The notes below the pieces were generated by a model that saw only the letters and a program-made list of their open reading frames with translations, searched no databases and was not told where the DNA came from. Below, piece after piece: positions 1 to 5,225 of a stretch of 10,035 bases of DNA (within the stretch, counting starts at the first letter, position 1; every line of letters begins with the position of its first letter). The stretch comes from CAMEON01 sp964427175. GTDB lineage: Bacteria > Bacillota > Clostridia > Oscillospirales > CAG-272. The DNA lies in NCBI GenBank assembly GCA_964427175.1, contig CAYRTP010000087.1:1-10035 (forward strand), in the 5' to 3' direction. Made by a program: the position numbers and the translations under genes.

Positions 1-645
1 AACGCCCCGTATTTCCTGGGTCTGGACGTCAACTCGGACGCTGAATCCGACTGGCGGCTGGCGCTGGAGAAGCTCAAGGAGCAAAAGCCCGTCCTCCAGG
101 GCTACGTCATGGACGAAATCTTCAACAAGATGGAGAACGGCTCCGCCGCCATCGCCGCCTACTACGCGGGTGACTTCCTGGCCATGTACGAGAACAACGA
201 GGACCTGGAGTTCTTCTACCCCACCGAGGGCACCAACCTGTACGTGGATGCCATGTGCATCCCCAAGTCCTCCCACAATAAGGAGATCGCCGAGCGGTAC
301 ATCGACTTCATGCTGACCGAGGCTCCCGCCGTGGCTAACGCCGAGTACACCTACTACGCCTCCCCCAACACGGTGGTGCGGGAGAATCCCGAGTACATCG
401 AGTACATGAACTCCATCAAGGAGGGCGGTTACGATCTGATGTACGATACCGATGCCATTCCCACCTCCTCCTACAAGAACATGGGGGGCGAAAAGCTCAT
501 CATGCTCAACGGCCTGTGGGAAGAGCTGAAATCCGACATTCAGGTGGGCCTGCCCATCTACGTGATCTGCGGTGTGATCCTGGCCGTCCTCATCGGCGGC
601 GGCACCTTCCTGGCCGTGCGGAAGCGCATTCGGGATAAGTACTAA
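1..645 (+). CDS. potD: PotD-like spermidine/putrescine ABC transporter substrate-binding protein, 3' part, with C-terminal membrane anchor
   Basis: This is the C-terminal 214 residues of an extracellular solute-binding protein. The frame is open from base 1, so the start and any signal peptide or lipobox lie outside the window. The PotD family binds polyamines outside the cell and delivers them to the PotABC importer. The visible part matches the family's C-terminal lobe: a YYAGDF segment, then FFYPTEGTNLYVDAMCIPKS (the usual PKEGTNLWxDxMxIPK block), then the KEIAERYIDFML helix, and the family's normal ending near LWEELKS. About 33 residues follow that normal end. They form one hydrophobic helix (roughly residues 181-206, bases 541-618) and a basic tail, VRKRIRDKY, which looks like a stop-transfer anchor. 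Neighbouring permease and ATPase genes would be expected to the left. A repeat starts one base after the TAA stop. The family call is firm; exact polyamine specificity is inferred. Confidence 0.88.
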   Translation, partial: NAPYFLGLDVNSDAESDWRLALEKLKEQKPVLQGYVMDEIFNKMENGSAAIAAYYAGDFLAMYENNEDLEFFYPTEGTNLYVDAMCIPKSSHNKEIAERYIDFMLTEAPAVANAEYTYYASPNTVVRENPEYIEYMNSIKEGGYDLMYDTDAIPTSSYKNMGGEKLIMLNGLWEELKSDIQVGLPIYVICGVILAVLIGGGTFLAVRKRIRDKY

Positions 646-769
646 TTCACAAACAAAAACTTGAATGGGAGAGCGTGCCTCCTGGCATCCGACAGGCAAG
701 CCTGTCAGAACCCTTCTTGAAAGAAGGGTTCTAAGAACTCCTAAGAACTTTATAAAAAGGTTCTTGAAA
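646..769 (+). repeat. Modular intergenic repeat, copy A
   Basis: Starts directly after the potD stop codon. The first 63 bases (646-708) match the reverse complement of 3315-3376 with five substitutions and one gap, about 90% identity by hand alignment. The copy holds a 7-bp inverted repeat with a 2-base loop (691-697 with 700-706), a 12-bp perfect inverted repeat (707-718 with 721-732), and a looser one (743-748 with 760-765). The tail, around 733-760, resembles the tail of copy B. It lies in the same orientation as potD. No ORF here looks real. Confidence 0.8.
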
Positions 770-786
770 TATTGTTTGATCACATT

Positions 787-813
787 AAGGGAGGCTTGTC
801 CTCCCTTATTTTT
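787..813 (+). terminator. Rho-independent terminator after potD, directly in front of fruK
   Basis: A perfect 8-bp stem (787-794 AAGGGAGG, 800-807 CCTCCCTT) with a 5-base loop is followed by A and then five T (809-813). This is a standard intrinsic terminator for rightward transcription. It ends only 17 bases before the fruK ATG, and the fruK Shine-Dalgarno GGAG (821-824) is just behind the T run. No promoter can fit between the T run and the start codon, so it may also act as a conditional barrier in the fruK leader. Confidence 0.85.
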
Positions 814-830
814 ACAGAACGGAGTTATTT

Positions 831-1733
831 ATGATCTACACGGTAACCTTGAATCCCGCCGTTGACTACGTTATGCGGCTGGGCGAGCTCCGCTTGGGGG
901 AGACCAATCGGGCCGCTGAGACCACGGTACAGTTCGGCGGGAAGGGCATCAACGTGTCCTGTATGCTGCGGGAGCTGGGGGTGGAGAGCACCGCCCTCGG
1001 ATTTATTGCGGGATTTACGGGAGAGGCGTTGGCGGCCCATCTGGATGATCTGGGGATCTCCGCCGACCTCATCCGCCTCTCCGCAGGGCTGACCCGCATC
1101 AACGTCAAGCTCAAAAGCGGGCTGGAAAGCGAGATCAACGCGGCTGGGCCCTCCATCCCCGCCGAGGCGTTGGAGGAGCTGACAGCCAAGCTGGACGGGC
1201 TGACCGCAGGGGACACCCTGGTCCTGGCGGGGAGCATTCCCCCGTCCCTTCCGAGGGACTTGTACGCCCGCTTGACGGCACTGTCGGCGGGGCGGGGTGT
1301 CCGCGTCGTGGTGGATGCCGAGGGCGAGGCCCTGACGGCGGTGCTTCCCCACTCCCCCTTTCTGGTCAAGCCCAACCGCGCCGAATTGGAGGGGCTTATG
1401 GGGCGGCTTATGGGGCGTTCCCTGTCCACAGAGACGGATCTGCGGGAGGCCGCGGCGGCTCTGCAGCAGGCGGGAGCACGGAACGTGCTGGTCTCCCTGG
1501 GCGGTGAGGGTGCCCTCCTGCTGGATGAGCACGGGGAATTCCACCGCGCCCCTGCGGCGGCGGTCACGCCCGTGAACACCGTTGGAGCGGGGGATTCCAT
1601 GGTGGCGGGGTTCCTCGCGGGTCTGCCCCACGGATACGCCTACGCCCTCAAGCTGGGCATCGCCGCGGGCGGTGCCACAGCGGCCTCGGAGGGGCTCGGA
1701 ACGCGGGAGGCTGTACGAAGCCTTTTGGCGTAA
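831..1733 (+). CDS. fruK: 1-phosphofructokinase (PfkB/ribokinase fold)
   Basis: Phosphorylates fructose-1-phosphate to fructose-1,6-bisphosphate with ATP, normally after PTS uptake of fructose. The protein has 300 residues, the usual family length. Visible signatures are the N-terminal MIYTVTLNPAVDY, GGKGINVS (36-43, PfkB signature 1), TRINVKL followed by the EINAAGP stretch (88-106), LAGSIPPSLP (132-141), KPNRAEL (180-186), and VGAGDSMVAGFLAG (251-264), which carries the catalytic base Asp255 and the anion hole. This combination fits 1-phosphofructokinase/tagatose-6-phosphate kinase better than sugar ribokinases. GGAG at 821-824 fixes the ATG start. A 12-bp tandem duplication gives the local repeat GLMGRLMGRS (188-197). 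No fruA or fruR neighbour is visible. An esterase gene follows after 53 bases with no terminator between, so the two are probably co-transcribed. Tagatose-6-phosphate kinase is the main alternative. Confidence 0.9.
   Translation: MIYTVTLNPAVDYVMRLGELRLGETNRAAETTVQFGGKGINVSCMLRELGVESTALGFIAGFTGEALAAHLDDLGISADLIRLSAGLTRINVKLKSGLESEINAAGPSIPAEALEELTAKLDGLTAGDTLVLAGSIPPSLPRDLYARLTALSAGRGVRVVVDAEGEALTAVLPHSPFLVKPNRAELEGLMGRLMGRSLSTETDLREAAAALQQAGARNVLVSLGGEGALLLDEHGEFHRAPAAAVTPVNTVGAGDSMVAGFLAGLPHGYAYALKLGIAAGGATAASEGLGTREAVRSLLA
1394..1417 (+). repeat. Perfect 12-bp tandem duplication inside fruK
   Basis: GCTTATGGGGCG occurs twice in a row (1394-1405, 1406-1417). It adds four residues in frame, giving LMGRLMGR just after the KPNRAEL motif, in a surface helix region of the PfkB fold. 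The reading frame is kept. It looks like a recent slippage event or simple indel. Confidence 0.85.
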
Positions 1734-1786
1734 GCGCGGCACATTTTTCATGACATTTTCATCAAAAAAACAAAGGAGAACATCTT

Positions 1787-2902
1787 ATGAGCGTTAAAAT
1801 TCTCGGTAAACTTCCCGATCCCTTCCGCAAGGCGGACGGAACCCGCATGACTCCCGACGAATGGTACTCGGCCAGGGAGACGATTTTCCAAGCCCTCTGC
1901 GAGGTAGAATTTGGCGGTATGCCGCCCAGACCCGAGGTGGTGCGCGTGGTTCGGCTGACAGCTCCCCGCACCGATGGCCACACGAACGTATACAAAATTT
2001 GGGCGGGCACCAAAGAAAAGCAGGTCTCCTTCCTCCTGGACGTGACCGCTCCCCCATCCCCCATCGACGGAAGCCGGAAATTTCCCGTTCTCCTGACGGG
2101 AGACGGATGCTATACCTGCTGTGAAAGCGATACCATCGCGTATGCAAACAGCCTGGGCATGGCCGTTGCGCGGTTCAACCGTCTTGAGTTGGCCAGCGAC
2201 GACAAGGACGCGGGCAGGGTCGGCGGTATTTACGATATTTACCCCGAGCATACGGGCTTTACCGCCATCTCCGCGTGGGCCTGGGGATACATGGCCGTCA
2301 TGGATGCTTTCGGGCAGATCCCGCATATTGACGCGGAAAACGTGGGGATCACCGGACATTCCCGAGGCGGAAAAACCGTACTTCTGGCCGCCGCGGCCGA
2401 TACCCGCATCAAGTTCGTCTGCCCCAATAACAGCGGCTGTCACGGTGCCGCCAGCTACCGCCTGACCGAAACCGATGATAGCGGAAGAAGAATGACCGAG
2501 GAGCTTTCGGATATGTTCGTAAATTTCCCCCATTGGATGGGCGAGGGGCTCAGGCAATACGTCGGAAGACAGGGTGAAATGCCCTACGATATGCACTTTT
2601 TCGGTGCGCTCATCGCTCCGCGCTTCTATATCCAATGCGAGGGTATGCAGGATTACTGGATCAACCCCAAGGGATCCTGGATGAACTTCAAGGGCGTGAA
2701 GGAAGCGTACCGCTACCTCGGTTGCGAGGACAACGCCGCCGCGTGGTTCCGCCCCGGCCAGCACAGACACAAGCTCCCCGATTTCACCGAGTTCCTCAAT
2801 TTCATGGCCTGCAAGATGGAGGGCAAGCCCACCGCAGAGCACTTGAAGATCAATCCCTATCCCGAGCTCGAAATCGACACGAATTGGGAAAAATTTGAAT
2901 AG
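1787..2902 (+). CDS. CE15-like alpha/beta-hydrolase (glucuronoyl/acetyl-xylan-esterase-type carbohydrate esterase), no signal peptide
   Basis: A 371-residue serine hydrolase. The nucleophile elbow GHSRGGK (190-196, Ser192) is the CE15-type GxSRxGK motif. It is followed by PNNSGCHGAASYR (213-225), FPHWM (247-251), MPYDMHFFGALIAPR (265-279), and CEGMQDYWINPKG (284-296). The catalytic His is in GQHRHKLPDF (His326 or His328). The acid position shortly after the nucleophile is Asn215 here, so the acid is more likely Glu285 or Asp289 in the later loop, as in many bacterial CE15-like proteins. CE15 enzymes cleave glucuronic-acid esters linking xylan to lignin; related enzymes deacetylate sugars. Most are secreted, but this one starts MSVKILGKLP with no signal peptide, suggesting a cytoplasmic role on imported oligosaccharides. 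AAAGGAG (1772-1778), 8 bases upstream, supports the start. The TAG stop lies inside repeat copy C. Family call good, substrate unknown. Confidence 0.78.
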   Translation: MSVKILGKLPDPFRKADGTRMTPDEWYSARETIFQALCEVEFGGMPPRPEVVRVVRLTAPRTDGHTNVYKIWAGTKEKQVSFLLDVTAPPSPIDGSRKFPVLLTGDGCYTCCESDTIAYANSLGMAVARFNRLELASDDKDAGRVGGIYDIYPEHTGFTAISAWAWGYMAVMDAFGQIPHIDAENVGITGHSRGGKTVLLAAAADTRIKFVCPNNSGCHGAASYRLTETDDSGRRMTEELSDMFVNFPHWMGEGLRQYVGRQGEMPYDMHFFGALIAPRFYIQCEGMQDYWINPKGSWMNFKGVKEAYRYLGCEDNAAAWFRPGQHRHKLPDFTEFLNFMACKMEGKPTAEHLKINPYPELEIDTNWEKFE

Positions 2903-2913
2903 GAGCGCGTGCC
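2887..2913 (+). repeat. Modular repeat, head fragment (copy C), overlapping the esterase stop codon
   Basis: These 27 bases match the head of copy B (reverse strand 3367-3341 region) at about 24 of 27 positions, including TTGAATAGGAG and GCGTGCC. The TAG at 2900-2902 that ends the esterase gene is part of the repeat. Beyond GCGTGCC the similarity to copies A and B stops and a different hairpin element follows. It has the same orientation as the gene it ends. Confidence 0.65.
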
Positions 2914-2994
2914 AAGCACCGCGTAGTCGAAGGATCTCTTATCGGAGGTGAAGATCCTTCGACTACGCCGCGTTGCGGCTCCGCTCAGGATGAC
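2914..2994. repeat. REP-like palindromic element
   Basis: A 17-bp perfect inverted repeat (2921-2937 with 2952-2968, GCGTAGTCGAAGGATCT and its complement) has a 14-base loop. It is followed by a GC-rich stretch ending CTCCGCTCAGGATGAC. Elements with a CCTTCGACTACGC...CTCAGGATGAC core are common intergenic repeats in several bacterial groups; that is general knowledge and was not searched here. It can form a strong hairpin in RNA from either strand but has no adjacent T run, so it is more likely a REP-type or RNA-stabilising element than a terminator. Confidence 0.7.
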
Positions 2995-3051
2995 CGTTGA
3001 CTCCCTTTCAAGGTGTTTGTCGAGGATTCGTATAAATATATCCCTTTCCCC

Positions 3052-3110
3052 AAAAAAGAAGATGCGGGCGAGAAACTTTTTCAAGGAAGTTTCTCACCCG
3101 CAAGTTTTTT
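3052..3110. terminator. Bidirectional intrinsic terminator between convergent genes
   Basis: A 15-base stem with one mismatch (3064-3078 with 3087-3101, GCGGGCGAGAAACTT-like) has an 8-base loop. For rightward transcription it is followed by AAG and six T (3105-3110). For leftward transcription the complement of six A at 3052-3057 gives a T run a few bases past the stem. It therefore suits both the esterase gene (ending 2902) and the leftward membrane-protein gene (ending 3383). Confidence 0.8.
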
Positions 3111-3221
3111 CGTACTATTATGCAACATAAATCTTGAATACAGCCCCCATATACCAATGGGGCAGGGGCCCCATGGTGATACCCTCTATGGCTCTTGGTG
3201 TCCTCTCGCATCCCCCATAAT
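3111..3221. other. Non-coding convergent spacer with one GC-rich hairpin
   Basis: No convincing ORF or RNA gene. The only structure I see is an imperfect hairpin at about 3152-3179: ACCAATGGGGC pairs with GCCCCATGGT apart from one bulged base. There is no following T run, so I do not call it a terminator. With the flanking repeats and terminator it completes the 480-base gap at 2903-3382. Confidence 0.5.
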
Positions 3222-3376
3222 CCTCTTTTTAAGTTTTTGGGATTCTTAAGGGCCTCGCAAACTTCGCCGTAGGCGAATTTGCCCCGAACGAAGTGAGGAG
3301 GTTTCCAAAAGGCCCTGACAGGCTTGCCGGTCGGCCGCCGGAGGCACGCTCTCCTATTCAAGTTTTTGCTTGTGAA
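3222..3376 (-). repeat. Modular intergenic repeat, copy B
   Basis: Read on the minus strand it begins six bases after the TGA stop (3383-3385) of the membrane-protein gene. Its head (3376-3315) matches copy A at about 90%. The middle differs from copy A and can fold: AGGGCC (3249-3254) pairs with GGCCCT (3311-3316), and inside that TTCGCC-GTA-GGCGAA (3263-3277), extended by GCAAA/TTTGC (3257-3261, 3278-3282). The tail (3248-3222), reading TAAGAATCCCAAAAACTT, resembles the tails of copies A and D. It is co-oriented with the gene it follows. Confidence 0.78.
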
Positions 3377-3382
3377 TTGGTA

Positions 3383-5017
3383 TCAGTTCTTCTCGCTCCA
3401 CTTGGCGATGGCGCGGATCTTTGCGTGGTCGGTCTCGCTGTACTCCACGGTGATGGTCATGCCCTCGGTGACCAGGATGAGGCTTTCATCCGAGGCCAGG
3501 CTGCCGCGGTAGACGATGCCGTCCTCGGCGGTGATATAGACCACGGTCTCGCCGCCTACGGTGGCCAGGCGGACGGTCTGCACCGTCAGCTCGGCGGTCT
3601 TGGTCTCGGGAGCGGGGAGCTCCTCCTCCTGGATGACACCGCGGTTGGCCAGCTCCTGAATGTAGGCGCGCTTGGCCGATGCCTGGGAGTCACCCGTGGC
3701 TACGATGCTGTAGTTCTCCACGTTGACCAGTGCGTAGAGCTTGACCAGACCGTTGGCATCCTTCAGCACCATGATATAGGTGGCTTCGCCCTCCACGTTG
3801 ATGAGCGAGGGGAAAGAGGCTACGTAGGCCTTCTCCTGGACCTCACCCTCGGCGGCACCCATGGCGGAATACTCCTCGGCACCGATAACGGGGTAATACT
3901 TGTACTCACCCGTCCGCGCGTTGGTGATGATGAAGCCGATATTGGACTCGTCGCTGGTGACCGAAGTCACGCCCGTGTAGTACCACACGTCGTCCCCGCG
4001 GACGATGTAGCCGTAGCCGTCGGTGGTCATCTTGCAGTCGCGGTTACCGATCACAGAGTTCCAGAAGCCGCCAGCCAGCGTGCCGTACCAATCGTACTTC
4101 TGACAAGCCAGGTCGCCGTCGTAGACGTTGTCGATCCAGGCGGGGGAGCTGTCCACGGGATAGATCTCGGAGGTACCGTCGCAGGGGTTGAAAATAATCA
4201 CCTCGTTGACGTCCATGGCACCGAACAGACCCACGCGGGGCTTGACGCAGGAGACGATGAAGTAGGGATTGCCGTCATCGTCCACTTCAAAATTGACGGT
4301 GGAGAAGATCTTGGTGGGATAGGAGAAGCGGAGCTTACGCATCAGGTCCTCGCTGAAGTAGGCACTGTCCACGTAGATCATGGCCTTGTCGAACTTGATA
4401 TAGTCGGCATCGTTGTTCACGGGGTCTACCATGACGTAGCCGGGCACGCCGTTCGACGAGTTGTTCAGCCAACGGAAGAAGTCCACGTACTCCAGGTTGG
4501 CCACCTTCTTGGGGGTGTGGCGGTAGTTGATCTGATTGTAGTCGGTGCTCAGATTGTACTGGGAGACCACGTTGGAGAGAGCACCCAGCTCGCGGTTACC
4601 CAGGATGGATGCGGAAGCGGTGTCCATCAGGGAAATGTTGCTGACTATGTCGGCCTCGGGCATATCAGCCGAGAAATCCGCCTGCTCCACCTCAATGACC
4701 GACGCGTAATCCAGGGCATTGAAGAAGGTGGAGGAGATCACGGTACCCAGCACCAGGGCCAATACGGGAATGGCGGCGATGGCAATGAAGATCTTGCTGA
4801 CCTTGAGCTTGGCGGATGTTCCCTTTCCGCCCTTGGAAGAGCCGGACAGGCCGCTGACCGCACCCAGAGGGATGCCGTAGAAGAACAGGACCAGGATCAG
4901 ATAGGTCCAAAAGCCCGTGCTGAACACGTTGATGGGGGGGAGCATGAGATAGTAGGACAAAGCGGTCAAGGCCGTACCGATCAGGACGGCAAGCAAAATG
5001 CGAGGTGTTTTTTTCAT
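3383..5017 (-). CDS. Membrane protein of unknown function: three N-terminal helices and a large C-terminal domain
   Basis: 544 residues; I do not recognise the family. Hydrophobic helices are at about 6-26, 35-57 and 74-97, with a Gly/Ser/Lys linker (SGLSGSSKGGKGTS, about 55-68) before the third. The first helix follows MKKTPR, so the predicted topology is N-terminus inside and about 445 residues outside. The outer part is mixed alpha/beta, rich in Tyr, Asp, Asn and Val, with no catalytic motif I can name. Repeating strand-like patches such as YKYYPVIG and AYVASFPSLINVEGEATY suggest a beta-rich fold. I place the start at the ATG at 5017, because AGAAAGGAGAGG (5028-5039) precedes it; a longer frame from 5062 would put the start inside the promoter. 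A strong sigma-A promoter lies at 5051-5079. It is transcribed separately from tex. Possible roles are cell-envelope or sensing functions, not demonstrable here. Confidence 0.8.
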   Translation of the reverse strand: MKKTPRILLAVLIGTALTALSYYLMLPPINVFSTGFWTYLILVLFFYGIPLGAVSGLSGSSKGGKGTSAKLKVSKIFIAIAAIPVLALVLGTVISSTFFNALDYASVIEVEQADFSADMPEADIVSNISLMDTASASILGNRELGALSNVVSQYNLSTDYNQINYRHTPKKVANLEYVDFFRWLNNSSNGVPGYVMVDPVNNDADYIKFDKAMIYVDSAYFSEDLMRKLRFSYPTKIFSTVNFEVDDDGNPYFIVSCVKPRVGLFGAMDVNEVIIFNPCDGTSEIYPVDSSPAWIDNVYDGDLACQKYDWYGTLAGGFWNSVIGNRDCKMTTDGYGYIVRGDDVWYYTGVTSVTSDESNIGFIITNARTGEYKYYPVIGAEEYSAMGAAEGEVQEKAYVASFPSLINVEGEATYIMVLKDANGLVKLYALVNVENYSIVATGDSQASAKRAYIQELANRGVIQEEELPAPETKTAELTVQTVRLATVGGETVVYITAEDGIVYRGSLASDESLILVTEGMTITVEYSETDHAKIRAIAKWSEKN

Positions 5018-5050
5018 GGTAACAGAACCTCTCCTTTCTGGGATGATACC

Positions 5051-5079
5051 ATTATACCACAATTTCCTTAAGTCGTCAA
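5051..5079 (-). promoter_or_regulatory. Sigma-A promoter for the three-helix membrane-protein gene
   Basis: On the minus strand, -35 TTGACG (5079-5074) and -10 TATAAT (5056-5051) are separated by exactly 17 bases. The perfect -10 and near-perfect -35 predict a start of transcription near 5044, leaving a short leader before the Shine-Dalgarno AAAGGAG (5037-5031) and the ATG at 5017. This supports the downstream choice of start codon. Confidence 0.9.
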
Positions 5080-5091
5080 GTGATTAGATAA

Positions 5092-5125
5092 AAATTTCCA
5101 AAGATTTTTCGACCTTTAGAAATTT
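5092..5125. repeat. AT-rich inverted repeat upstream of the promoter
   Basis: AAATTTCCAAAG (5092-5103) pairs with CTTTAGAAATTT (5114-5125) at 11 of 12 positions across a 10-base loop. It sits about 12 bases upstream of the -35 box of the 5051-5079 promoter. It could be an operator or an UP element; its AT-richness makes chance similarity possible. Confidence 0.45.
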
Positions 5126-5145
5126 TGATCATTGTTCCATGTATT

Positions 5146-5225
5146 GAGGTTTTTGGGAGATCCCTGAGGACCTTTTTGCAAAAAGGTCCTCAGGCGGGGG
5201 CCGGGGGCAGAGCCCCACGTCCCTC
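5146..5225 (-). repeat. Modular repeat-like element after tex (candidate copy D) with perfect 32-base palindrome
   Basis: On the minus strand it begins at the base after the tex TAA stop. Its head reads GAGGGACGTGGGGCTCTGCC, only loosely like the heads of A and B. A perfect palindrome follows: CCTGAGGACCTTTTT (5163-5177) and its complement (5180-5194) around GC. The tail reads GGGATCTCCCAAAAACCTC, like the tail of copy B. The hairpin probably ends or stabilises the tex message, but there is no T run directly after it. Membership in the A/B family rests on layout and tail more than on the head. Confidence 0.6.

Noticed and set aside
691..732. CRISPR-like or attachment-site reading of the closely spaced short palindromes
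   Set aside because: There is only one instance of each palindrome and no regular spacer pattern, and the same head recurs as a dispersed repeat at 3315-3376.
825..1751. 308-codon open frame on the minus strand opposite fruK
   Set aside because: fruK is supported by complete PfkB motifs and a ribosome site. The opposite frame is Arg/Gly/Pro-rich and lacks both.
1748..2842. 364-codon open frame on the minus strand opposite the esterase gene
   Set aside because: The plus frame has the GHSRGGK nucleophile elbow and other CE15-like motifs plus a strong Shine-Dalgarno. The minus frame has no family signal.
3152..3179. GC-rich hairpin as a second terminator
   Set aside because: The stem is imperfect and neither strand has a T run directly after it.
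3008..3361. Small open frames in the convergent gap on both strands
   Set aside because: They overlap the terminator and repeat copies, lack ribosome sites and translate repeat sequence.
5018..5062. Longer N-terminus for the membrane protein, starting at 5062
   Set aside because: It would begin before the predicted transcription start and inside the promoter, and would put the good Shine-Dalgarno within the coding region. The ATG at 5017 fits better.
3293..5071. 592-codon open frame on the plus strand opposite the membrane-protein gene
   Set aside because: It is the antisense shadow of a GC-rich gene. Its translation is a low-complexity Val/Gly/Asp/His-rich string with no domain, and it runs through repeat B and the opposing promoter. 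The minus-strand frame has a promoter, ribosome site and membrane helices.
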